A model generated the notes under the pieces. That model was not told the DNA's origin. It worked only from the letters and a program-made list of their open reading frames with translations, and ran no database searches. Positions 1 to 6,791 of a stretch of 41,252 nt of DNA are shown here, in pieces. The position numbers and the translations under genes were made by a program. The stretch covers positions 1 to 41,252 of the forward strand of contig NZ_AEWG01000084.1 in NCBI RefSeq assembly GCF_000190375.1, read 5' to 3'. Within the stretch, counting starts at the first letter, position 1. Every line of letters starts with the position of its first letter. The stretch comes from Rubrivivax benzoatilyticus JA2 = ATCC BAA-35. GTDB lineage: Bacteria; Pseudomonadota; Gammaproteobacteria; Burkholderiales; Burkholderiaceae_C.

Positions 1-2061
1 GGCGCGGCGCCTGGGCTTGGCGGCCGGGGCGTCCGCCTGGGCTTCGCGCTTGCGCGCCGCCAGTGCCAGCCGGCGCACACGCGCGATGTCGCGGTCGGTG
101 ATGACGCCGTTGACGCCGGAGATCGCGGCCAGCTTCATGCCGTGTTTCAGGCCCAGCTTGTAGATCTCGCGCACCTTCTCCCACTCGATCGCGCGGCCGA
201 CGGTGAAGTTCTCGAAGCGGCCTTCCAGCGCCAGCACGATGGTCTCGGCCAGGCAGGCATAGGCCACGCCGGGCGGCAGGCCGATGTTCTTCATCTTCAC
301 GTGGCCGGGCAGCTGGATCTCGCCGGACTCGATGACCAGCACGTCGGGGCGTTTGGCCACGTCCTCGGGCGACAGGTCCAGCGGCCGGGCGACGTCGGTG
401 ATCACGCAGCCGGGCTTGACCTTCATGATGTCCAGCACCTTCTTGCCGGCGCCCGAGGTCGCGGTGACGATCATGTCCATCTCGGCGATGTGCGTGTCGG
501 CCTTGGCGCTGAGCACGATCTTCGCGTCGGGCGTCTGGCGCAGGATGGACTCCTGCAGCGCCAGCAGCTTGGCGGTTTCCGGCGAGACCAGCGTCACCTC
601 CTCGGCGGCGCGCACCAGGAGCCGCGCGCAGGCCGAGCCGATGGCGCCGGTGGCGCCGACGACCATGGCCTTGAACTTCACGCGCTCGTCGCCCTGGGGC
701 GGCTCGATGAGCCGCAGCCGCAGCAGCGCGTCGTGCGCCGCCCACAGCGCGCCCGAGGCGCTGTAGCTGTTGCCGGTGGTGATCGGCAGCGTCGCGCGCC
801 GCGCCACCGTCGCGCCGGCATCGCCGACGACCTTGGTGAACGCGCCCAGGCCCATGATCTGGGCGCCGAGCTTGCGCGCCATCTCGGCGGCGGCCAGCAG
901 TCGGCGGTAGGTGAACTCCGGCGGGTGGCTCATGATCTCGCGCGGCGTGCCGCCCACCGAGATCAGCCAGCCCTCGGCCTCGGCGCCGGTCGGCGACTTG
1001 ATGCCCTCGACCTTCGAGTAGACGAAGGGCGGCGCATAGGCCATCGCCTTCTCCAGCGAGTCCATCAAGAGCGGCGGCGAGACCTTGGACAGCATCTCGA
1101 TCGGCTTGACCTTCTTGAAGTACTCCTGCGACAGCGGGTGGATGACGAAGGCGAAGCGGTTCTTGCGCTGGAAGCCGTTGGGGTAGAGCACGCGCGGACG
1201 CGCGTCGAGCATCTGGATCAGCTCGAGGTAGTCGTCGTCGTACAGCGTGCCCGGCGCCTTGCCGGTGGCCGCCAGGATCATCGCGTCGAGCAGCTCGTGG
1301 CCGAGCACCTGGCCCTGCACCACCGGCGAGGCGTCGACGATCATCGCCACGCCCTTCTCGCGGAAGGCTTCCAGCCGCGCGTCGTTGACGGTCGCGGTGA
1401 CGATGGTCTTGCCGGCCAGCTCCTCGGTGCCGAAACGGTCGAGCTCGTGCACCGGCGCGACGACGACGGTGGCCTTCTTCATCGCCTGGCGCAGCACGTG
1501 ATCCGACCAGCGCTCCAGCAGCGCCGTGCTCGGCAGGCGCCTGGGCGTCCAGCCGGCGACGTAGTGCGAGCCGGTGGCGTACAGCGACAGCGCGTCCAGC
1601 GAGGTCAGCAGCTTGGGCACGCCCAGCTGCAGCAGCGGGTCGGCGAAGAACAGGTTGGGCGTGAACTCGGCCATCGCCGAGGCCAGCTTGCGGTTGGCGA
1701 CGCCGGAGAAGAACAGCACCAGCGCGTTGTCGAAATAGCGCCCGAGATCGGCCTGCACGTGGCGCAGCGCCCATTCGAGATAGATTTCGGCGAGGTGGGC
1801 GCCGGTGGTGCACGGCGCGTGCTTGAGCGTGGCGGCGAGCTCGGCGCCGCCGACCGTGGCGCCGACGCTGCGCGGGTCTGGCCCGGCGCCGATGCCGATC
1901 GCGGCGGCGCGGCGGTCCCAGTAGGCCAGCCGGCGTGCGGCGACGGTCTCGTCGCCGTCGGTGCCGATGCGCCGCACGCGCAACGGTTGGCCGAGCAGCG
2001 TGGTGCGCAGCTCGAAGTCTTGCGCTGCTGCGCCGAGGCTGATGCCGATCACGCTCTTCAT
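1..2061 (-). CDS. Acyl-ACP reductase-like dehydrogenase (COG5322 type), 3' end cut off
   Basis: Partial gene: ATG at 2061, 687 codons visible, no stop before the window edge. The C-terminal half (from about residue 420) resembles cyanobacterial long-chain acyl-ACP reductase (AAR), which makes fatty aldehydes. Blocks recognised in order are LGAFTKVVGD, TTGNSYSASG, a Rossmann loop VVGATGAIGSA near residues 466-476, GCVITD with C552, and YACLAE with C603, followed by ALEGRFENFTVGR. From memory, the YACLAE cysteine falls where AAR has its acyl-thioester cysteine. AAR is about 340 aa. Here some 350-400 extra N-terminal residues contain a second alpha/beta stretch that I cannot assign. The visible C-terminus turns into a basic Ala/Lys/Arg tail. 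It is divergent from an iron alcohol dehydrogenase with 52 bp between start codons. The substrate is inferred; a general 'predicted dehydrogenase' label would also fit. Confidence 0.8.
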   Translation of the reverse strand, partial: MKSVIGISLGAAAQDFELRTTLLGQPLRVRRIGTDGDETVAARRLAYWDRRAAAIGIGAGPDPRSVGATVGGAELAATLKHAPCTTGAHLAEIYLEWALRHVQADLGRYFDNALVLFFSGVANRKLASAMAEFTPNLFFADPLLQLGVPKLLTSLDALSLYATGSHYVAGWTPRRLPSTALLERWSDHVLRQAMKKATVVVAPVHELDRFGTEELAGKTIVTATVNDARLEAFREKGVAMIVDASPVVQGQVLGHELLDAMILAATGKAPGTLYDDDYLELIQMLDARPRVLYPNGFQRKNRFAFVIHPLSQEYFKKVKPIEMLSKVSPPLLMDSLEKAMAYAPPFVYSKVEGIKSPTGAEAEGWLISVGGTPREIMSHPPEFTYRRLLAAAEMARKLGAQIMGLGAFTKVVGDAGATVARRATLPITTGNSYSASGALWAAHDALLRLRLIEPPQGDERVKFKAMVVGATGAIGSACARLLVRAAEEVTLVSPETAKLLALQESILRQTPDAKIVLSAKADTHIAEMDMIVTATSGAGKKVLDIMKVKPGCVITDVARPLDLSPEDVAKRPDVLVIESGEIQLPGHVKMKNIGLPPGVAYACLAETIVLALEGRFENFTVGRAIEWEKVREIYKLGLKHGMKLAAISGVNGVITDRDIARVRRLALAARKREAQADAPAAKPRRRA

Positions 2062-2113
2062 ACGTTGTTCGCGCCAGAGTGGACCCGGAAGGGCATGGTG
2101 GAGGGTTGACGAG

Positions 2114-3430
2114 ATGGCCAACTTGATTGGGGACATGGCCCGCAGCGTCGGGCTGCCCAAGCTGAAGCAGGCGGCAGGCCTGGTGACGAAGCGGCTGCCG
2201 ATACCGCAGCCCCTGTTGATCGTAGGGCCGGGTGCCAGCGCCAAGCTCGGCCAGGCGATCGGGGATTTCACCCATCGGAAGGTCATGCTGGTCACCGACG
2301 CGACGGTGATGAAGCTCGGCCTGGCCGAACCCTTGCGCGCCGCGCTCGCCGCGGCGGGCACCGAGGTCGTGGTCTTCGACCGCGTCGAGCCCGACGCGCC
2401 GATCCCGGTCATCGAAGCCGGCATCACGCTGCTGCGCGACGAGGGCTGCGACGCCATCGTCGCCTTCGGCGGCGGCTCGGTGATGGACGCGGCCAAGGTC
2501 ATCGGCCTGGCGGTGGCCAACGGCAAGCCGCCCAAGGCGCTGGTCGGCTACTTCAAGGGCCTGCACGGGCCGCTGCCGCTGTACGCGGTGCCGACGACCG
2601 CCGGCACCGGCAGCGAGGTCACCGTCGCCGCGGTGATCTCCGACCCGAAGGCCGCGCGCAAGCTGGTCGTCGCCGACACGCGGCTGGTGCCGCGCATGGC
2701 AGCGCTGGACCCGGAACTGATGGTCGGCCTGCCGCCGGCGATCACCGCCGCCACCGGCATGGACGCGCTGACGCACGCCGTCGAGGCCTACATCGGTGAC
2801 TGGTGCACCGACACCACCGACCGCTGGGCGCTGGCCGCGGTCGGCATGGTCTTCGAGCAGCTGGAGCGCGCCGTCACCGACGGTGGTGACCTCGTCGCGC
2901 GCGAACGCATGGCGCTGGCCTCGACCTACGCCGGGCTGGCCTTCACCCGTGCCAACGTCGGCAACGTGCACGCGATCGCGCACCAGTTGGGCGGCCTGTA
3001 CCACGTGCCGCACGGGCTGGCCAACGCGATCGTGCTGCCGGCGGTTCTGCGCTTCTCGGCGCCGAACTGCGAGCCGCGGCTGGCGGCGCTGGCGCGGCGC
3101 GCCGGCGTCGGTGCGCCCGACGACGGCGACACGACGCTGGCGCACAAGTTCATCGACGCGGTGGCCGAGTTGAACCGGCGCATCGGCATCCCGGCGACGG
3201 TCGACGCGCTGCGGGCCGCCGACATCCCCAAGCTCGCCCAGGCCGCCTGCCGCGAGGCCGACGCCAACTACCCGGTGCCGCGTGTGATGACGCCGGGTGA
3301 CTGTGAAGCCATCCTGCGTTCGCTGCTGCCGGCCAAGGCGCCGGCGCGCAAGCGCACGGCGGCCAAGACAGCCGCCAAGCCGGCGGCGAAGAAGGCCGCC
3401 GCGCGCAAGAAGGCCGCAGCGCCGGCCTGA
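2114..3430 (+). CDS. Iron-containing alcohol dehydrogenase with histone-like basic tail
   Basis: 438-aa group III (Fe-dependent) alcohol dehydrogenase that interconverts an aldehyde and an alcohol with NAD(P)H. Visible motifs are the nucleotide loop FGGGSVMDAAK (residues 118-128), TTAGTGSEVT, DALTHAVEAY and NVHAIAHQLGGLYHVPHG. The expected metal ligands are D217, H221, H286 and H300, the same pattern as E. coli FucO. The catalytic core ends near residue 405. The last ~33 residues are almost only Ala, Lys, Arg and Pro, which is unusual for this family and resembles histone H1-like or PhaF-like tails. The start ATG at 2114 follows GAGGGTTGACGAG; the frame is open further upstream but would run into the divergent reductase gene. 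Pairing with the acyl-ACP reductase-like gene suggests reduction of long-chain aldehydes (inference). The stop abuts the convergent nrdG stop with no spacer. Confidence 0.93.
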   Translation: MANLIGDMARSVGLPKLKQAAGLVTKRLPIPQPLLIVGPGASAKLGQAIGDFTHRKVMLVTDATVMKLGLAEPLRAALAAAGTEVVVFDRVEPDAPIPVIEAGITLLRDEGCDAIVAFGGGSVMDAAKVIGLAVANGKPPKALVGYFKGLHGPLPLYAVPTTAGTGSEVTVAAVISDPKAARKLVVADTRLVPRMAALDPELMVGLPPAITAATGMDALTHAVEAYIGDWCTDTTDRWALAAVGMVFEQLERAVTDGGDLVARERMALASTYAGLAFTRANVGNVHAIAHQLGGLYHVPHGLANAIVLPAVLRFSAPNCEPRLAALARRAGVGAPDDGDTTLAHKFIDAVAELNRRIGIPATVDALRAADIPKLAQAACREADANYPVPRVMTPGDCEAILRSLLPAKAPARKRTAAKTAAKPAAKKAAARKKAAAPA

Positions 3431-4123
3431 TCAGCGCAGCGCGAGTTCGGGGCCGAGCTCGCGCAGCCAGGCCAGCACCGCCGGCTCGGGCCAGTGCCAG
3501 GGCTGCTCGAACCCTGGCGTGCCGTCGCGCGGGTGCCACTGCTGCAGCACCCAGCGCTTCGCGCCGGCGGTCTTCAGCGTCACCGCCATCTTCGCCAGCG
3601 TCTCGTCGCTCTGCAGCGCCGGGTGGTAGGTGGTGCGGATCTCGTGGTCGACGCCGCTGGCGACGACGGCGGCCAGTGCCTCGTGCACCGGCGCGCCGCT
3701 GCACGGGCGGCCGGTCAGCGTGTCGTGGCCGGCGAGGTCGGTCTTCAGGTCCAGGCCGACCCAGTCCAGCTGCGGCAGCAGCGCGGCGAGCTTCTGCGGA
3801 TAGATGCCGGCGCTGTGCAAGCCAACGGCGAAACCCAGGCCGCGCGCGGTGGCCACGGCCTCGGGCAGCGCCGGGTCCAGTGTCGGCTCGCCGCCGCTGA
3901 AGACGACGCCGTCGAGCAGCCCGCGGCGGCGCGCCAGCGTCGCGACGACCTCGTCCCAGCCCGGGCCCGCGGCGCCGTCGCGCCGCTGCAGCGCCGGGTT
4001 GTGGCAGTAGACGCAGCGCCAGGGGCAGCCCTGGACGAAGACGACCGCCGCGAGGCGGTCGGGCCAGTCGGTCGTGCTCAGCGGCTGGAAGCCGCCGATG
4101 GCGAGGGCTTCAGGCGCAGCCAC
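3431..4123 (-). CDS. nrdG: Anaerobic ribonucleotide reductase activating enzyme (radical SAM)
   Basis: 230-aa radical SAM activase that uses a 4Fe-4S cluster and S-adenosylmethionine to put the glycyl radical on the class III ribonucleotide reductase. The cluster motif C-x3-C-x2-C is seen in GCPWRCVYCHNP near residue 35. FSGGEPTLDP is the usual SAM-binding GGE motif. It is longer than E. coli NrdG (154 aa) and resembles the NrdG2-type branch. The start is GTG at 4123, the only sensible start in frame; it overlaps the end of the upstream small glycyl-radical gene by 14 bp, so translation is probably coupled. It is the last gene of an nrdD - glycyl-radical protein - nrdG operon. Expected to work only without oxygen. 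Confidence 0.93.
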   Translation of the reverse strand: MAAPEALAIGGFQPLSTTDWPDRLAAVVFVQGCPWRCVYCHNPALQRRDGAAGPGWDEVVATLARRRGLLDGVVFSGGEPTLDPALPEAVATARGLGFAVGLHSAGIYPQKLAALLPQLDWVGLDLKTDLAGHDTLTGRPCSGAPVHEALAAVVASGVDHEIRTTYHPALQSDETLAKMAVTLKTAGAKRWVLQQWHPRDGTPGFEQPWHWPEPAVLAWLRELGPELALR

Positions 4124-4328
4124 ACTCGACGCTGGCCGTGACGTCGGCCGTGGCGGACGGGCGGCCCGGCTCGTCGAAGTAGCGGCGGTCGAGGAACTCG
4201 CCCTGCTTGCCGATGTTGAACGAGGCCATCGGACGGTGATAGCCCATCACGCGCGTCCAGACTTCGCAGCGGGTGCGTTCGTGTTCTTCGAGCTGCGGGT
4301 GGACGAGGGGGGTCTGGCTGTGGCTCAT
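4110..4328 (-). CDS. Separate glycyl-radical domain of class III ribonucleotide reductase
   Basis: 72-aa protein that corresponds to the missing C-terminus of NrdD. Residues 21-51 (CEVWTRVMGYHRP, then SFNIGKQGEFLDRR) match the glycyl-radical loop of normal full-length NrdD, where the same string directly follows the zinc ribbon. G29 in VMGYHRP is the expected radical glycine. The first 20 residues are polar and specific to this protein. It ends in ECGCA, so two cysteines sit at the C-terminus. ATG at 4328 is preceded by GGAAACAGACCC, an acceptable ribosome site. It lies between nrdD and nrdG, separated from nrdD by 158 bp holding two palindromes. It must dock on NrdD and be activated by NrdG for the enzyme to work (inference), much as the spare-part protein GrcA docks on pyruvate formate-lyase. 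Confidence 0.88.
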   Translation of the reverse strand: MSHSQTPLVHPQLEEHERTRCEVWTRVMGYHRPMASFNIGKQGEFLDRRYFDEPGRPSATADVTASVECGCA

Positions 4329-4364
4329 GGGTCTGTTTCCTTCGGGGGGAGCTGGGGGGGAGCT

Positions 4365-4453
4365 GGGGTCAGGTCCTGAGGGACCTGACCCCGTCTTTCG
4401 GTGGAACTGCGGGGCTGGGGGGGCTGGGGTCAGGTCTCGCAAGACCTGACCCC
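4365..4453. repeat. Two REP-like palindromes between the two parts of nrdD
   Basis: First hairpin: arms GGGGTCAGGTCC (4365-4376) and GGACCTGACCCC (4381-4392), loop TGAG. Second hairpin: arms GGGGTCAGGTCT (4426-4437) and AGACCTGACCCC (4442-4453), loop CGCA. Both stems are 12 bp without mismatch and share GGGGTCAGGTC. A further half copy, TCTGACCCCGTCCGTC, follows at about 4459-4474. The GGGGTCAG core is typical of REP elements mobilised by TnpA_REP-type (RAYT) transposases; no such gene is in the window. The strongest effect is likely on mRNA processing or stability between nrdD and the glycyl-radical gene (inference). Confidence 0.85.
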
Positions 4454-4486
4454 GTCCGTCTGACCCCGTCCGTCGCTTCGTCTGCC

Positions 4487-6514
4487 TCACGCCGTCGCGG
4501 CGCGCGCCTTGCGTGCCAGGGCTTCCTCGTCGCACTTCGGGCAGAACGCGTGCTCGCCGGCGAGGTAGCCGTGTTTCGGGCAGATCGAGAAGGTCGGCGT
4601 CACCGTGATGTAGGGCAGCCGGTAGCGTTCGAGCGAACGCCGCACCAGGTCGCGGCAGGCGCGCGCCGACGACACACGTTCGCCCAGATACAGGTGCAGC
4701 ACGGTGCCGCCGGTGTACTTGCGCTGCAGCTCCTCCTGGCGCTCCAGCGCCTCGAAGGGGTCGGTCGTGAAGCCGACCGGCAGCTGCGAGGAGTTCGTGT
4801 AGTACGGGCGCTCGGCCGTGCCGGCCTGCAGGATGCCGGGCAGGCGCTTGCGGTCTTCCTTCGCGAAGCGGTAGGTCGTGCCTTCGGCCGGCGTCGCCTC
4901 CAGGTTGTAGAGGTGGCCGGTCTCCTCCTGCAGCTCGACGATGCGCGCGCGGATGTGGTCCAGGTATCGCACCGCCATCGCGTGGCCTTCGGGCGAGGTG
5001 ATGTCGTGGCGGTCGGCCGTGAAGTTGCGGATCATCTCGTTGATCCCGTTCACGCCGATCGTCGAGAAGTGGTTGCGCAGCGTGCCGAGGTAGCGCTTGG
5101 TGTACGGGAACAGGCCGCTGTCGATGTGGCCCTGGATGACCTTGCGCTTGATCTCCAGGCTGGTGCGCGCGATGTCGATCAGGCGGTCGGTGCGCGCCAG
5201 CAGGCCGGCTTCGTCGCCGGCGTGCAGGTAGCCCAGGCGGGCGCAGTTGATCGTCACCACGCCCAGCGAGCCGGTCTGTTCGGCCGAGCCGAACAGGCCG
5301 TTGCCGCGCTTCAGAAGCTCGCGCAGGTCCAGCTGCAGCCGGCAGCACATCGAGCGCACCATGTTCGGCTGCAGGTCCGAGTTCAGGAAGTTCTGGAAGT
5401 ACGGCAGGCCGTACTTGGCCGTCATCTCGAACAGCGGCAGCGTGTTCGGGTGCTCCCAGTCGAAGTCGCGGGTGATGTTGTAGGTCGGGATCGGGAACGT
5501 GAACGAGCGGCCCTTGGCGTCGCCTTCCATCATCACGTCGATGTAGGCGCGGTTGATCATGTCCATCTCGGCCTGCAGATCGCCGTAGGCGAACGGCATC
5601 TCCCGGCCGCCGATCACCGGCACCTGCTCGCGCAGGTCCTCGGGGCAGGTCCAGTCGAAGGTCAGGTTGGTGAACGGCGTCTGCGTGCCCCAGCGCGAGG
5701 GCACGTTCAGGTTGTAGATCAGCTCCTGCAGGCTCTGGCGCACCTGGTCGTAGCTCAGCCCGTCCTTGCGGATGAAGGGCGCGAGATAGGTGTCGAAGGA
5801 GCTGAAGGCCTGGGCGCCGGCCCACTCGTTCTGCAGCGTGCCGAGGAAGTTGACGATCTGGCCGACGGCGCTGGACAGGTGCTTGGGCGGGCCGGCCTCG
5901 ACCTTGCCCGGCACGCCGTTCAGGCCTTCGTGCAGCAGCGTGCGCAGCGACCAGCCAGCGCAGTAGCCCGACAGCATGTCCAGGTCGTGGATGTGCAGGT
6001 CGGCCTCGCGGTGGGCGATGCCCACTTCCGGCGGGTAGACGTGGTTCAGCCAGTAGTTGGCGACGACCTTGCCCGAGACGTTGAGGATCAGCCCGCCCAG
6101 CGAGTAACCCTGGTTGGCGTTGGCGTTGACGCGCCAGTCCTGGCGCGCCAGGTACTCGTTGACCGAACGCTCGACGTCGACGGCGACGCTGCGGTCCTGG
6201 CGCAGCGCGCGGCGCTGCTCGCGGTAGACGATGTAGGCGCGCGCGGTGTCGAAGTGGCCGGCCTCCTGCAGCACACGCTCGACCTCGTCCTGGATCTGCT
6301 CGACGCCAGTAACACGGCGGCGCAGGCGTTCGGTGACCTGCTGCGTCAGCTCGGCGGCGCGCGCGGCGTCGTATTCGCCGGTGGCGGCGCCGGCACGCGC
6401 CAGCGCGTCGGCGATCTTGGCGGGGTCGAAGGCGACGGTGCGGCCTTCACGCTTGATGACCGCCAGCGGGGCGGCCTGGGTGTCGGCAGAGGGGGGCAGG
6501 GCGGCGTCTGTCAT
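4487..6514 (-). CDS. nrdD: Class III anaerobic ribonucleoside-triphosphate reductase, large part without radical glycine
   Basis: 675-aa oxygen-independent ribonucleotide reductase. An ATP-cone allosteric domain covers about residues 20-105 (VIKREGRTVAFDPAKI). The barrel includes the finger-loop motif SMCCRLQ (C389, C390), where the thiyl-radical cysteine is expected. The zinc ribbon is at C645, H648, C658 and C661 (CPKHGYLAGEHAFCPKC). Normal NrdD continues after the ribbon for about 40 residues with the glycyl-radical loop; here the chain stops 14 residues after C661, and that loop is encoded by the separate 72-aa gene downstream. I chose ATG 6514; an in-frame GTG at 6526 lies inside the NrdR box. 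No clear Shine-Dalgarno precedes either. It heads the operon that ends with nrdG and is expected to be repressed by NrdR and activated by an FNR-type regulator. Confidence 0.93.
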   Translation of the reverse strand: MTDAALPPSADTQAAPLAVIKREGRTVAFDPAKIADALARAGAATGEYDAARAAELTQQVTERLRRRVTGVEQIQDEVERVLQEAGHFDTARAYIVYREQRRALRQDRSVAVDVERSVNEYLARQDWRVNANANQGYSLGGLILNVSGKVVANYWLNHVYPPEVGIAHREADLHIHDLDMLSGYCAGWSLRTLLHEGLNGVPGKVEAGPPKHLSSAVGQIVNFLGTLQNEWAGAQAFSSFDTYLAPFIRKDGLSYDQVRQSLQELIYNLNVPSRWGTQTPFTNLTFDWTCPEDLREQVPVIGGREMPFAYGDLQAEMDMINRAYIDVMMEGDAKGRSFTFPIPTYNITRDFDWEHPNTLPLFEMTAKYGLPYFQNFLNSDLQPNMVRSMCCRLQLDLRELLKRGNGLFGSAEQTGSLGVVTINCARLGYLHAGDEAGLLARTDRLIDIARTSLEIKRKVIQGHIDSGLFPYTKRYLGTLRNHFSTIGVNGINEMIRNFTADRHDITSPEGHAMAVRYLDHIRARIVELQEETGHLYNLEATPAEGTTYRFAKEDRKRLPGILQAGTAERPYYTNSSQLPVGFTTDPFEALERQEELQRKYTGGTVLHLYLGERVSSARACRDLVRRSLERYRLPYITVTPTFSICPKHGYLAGEHAFCPKCDEEALARKARAATA

Positions 6515-6522
6515 GCGCGTTG

Positions 6523-6570
6523 ACACTATCTATGGTGTGTAGGCGGCGAACGATACCCAATAGATAGCGT
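6523..6570 (-). promoter_or_regulatory. Tandem NrdR boxes in front of nrdD
   Basis: Two 16-bp sites: ACACTATCTATGGTGT at 6523-6538 and ACCCAATAGATAGCGT at 6555-6570. Against the NrdR consensus (acaCwAtAtaTwGtgt) I count 14/16 and 13/16 matches. Their starts are 32 bp apart, about three helix turns, which is the usual arrangement for NrdR, the ATP-cone repressor of ribonucleotide reductase operons. The proximal box ends 9 bp before the nrdD start; the distal box overlaps the predicted transcription start. Confidence 0.85.
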
Positions 6571-6609
6571 CTACTGGTGCGGAACTCGGGCGGTCTTGAC
6601 GCAGTGCAA
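6568..6609 (-). promoter_or_regulatory. FNR/Dnr-type box and predicted nrdD promoter
   Basis: The site CTTGACGCAGTGCAAG (6595-6610) has the form CTTG-N8-CAAG, equal to the TTG-N8-CAA core of FNR, Anr and Dnr boxes. Reading toward nrdD, a -10-like TAGACG starts 29.5 bp from the box centre (6573-6568), as in a class II promoter with the activator at -41.5. The start would be near 6561, under the distal NrdR box. Confidence 0.6.
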
Positions 6610-6741
6610 GCTCGTCGCGCGAGGGGCTTGCGCCGGCGGCGGTGGCGCGCTTGGCGGCGCCTCGGGCCTCCGGAGACCCTGACGGCGGTGTGGTGCGCAG
6701 GTCGCGTCGACCGGTCGGTGGAGGCCCGGTTCGCAGCTGTC

Positions 6742-6782
6742 TTGACGTCCCGCAAGCCGCTGGCCGCACCCGCGCCTAGACT
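6742..6782 (+). promoter_or_regulatory. FNR/Dnr-type box and predicted leaderless ubiU promoter
   Basis: CTTGACGTCCCGCAAG (6741-6756) is the second CTTG-N8-CAAG site in the intergenic region. A -10-like TAGACT (6777-6782) begins 28.5 bp from its centre. The predicted start near 6789 is only about 3 nt before the ubiU ATG (6792), and there is no Shine-Dalgarno, so the transcript may be leaderless. Confidence 0.6.
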
Positions 6783-6791
6783 CCGCCCGCC

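Noticed and set aside
142..2109. 655-codon plus-strand frame opposite the reductase gene, and a 657-codon frame opposite nrdD (4550-6523)
   Set aside because: The minus-strand frames carry clear enzyme motifs; the plus frames are Arg/Asp/His/Leu-rich shadows.
2096..2110. Five-codon ORF (ATG GTG GAG GGT TGA) just before the alcohol dehydrogenase
   Set aside because: Too short to support as a leader peptide, with no ribosome site or attenuator structure.
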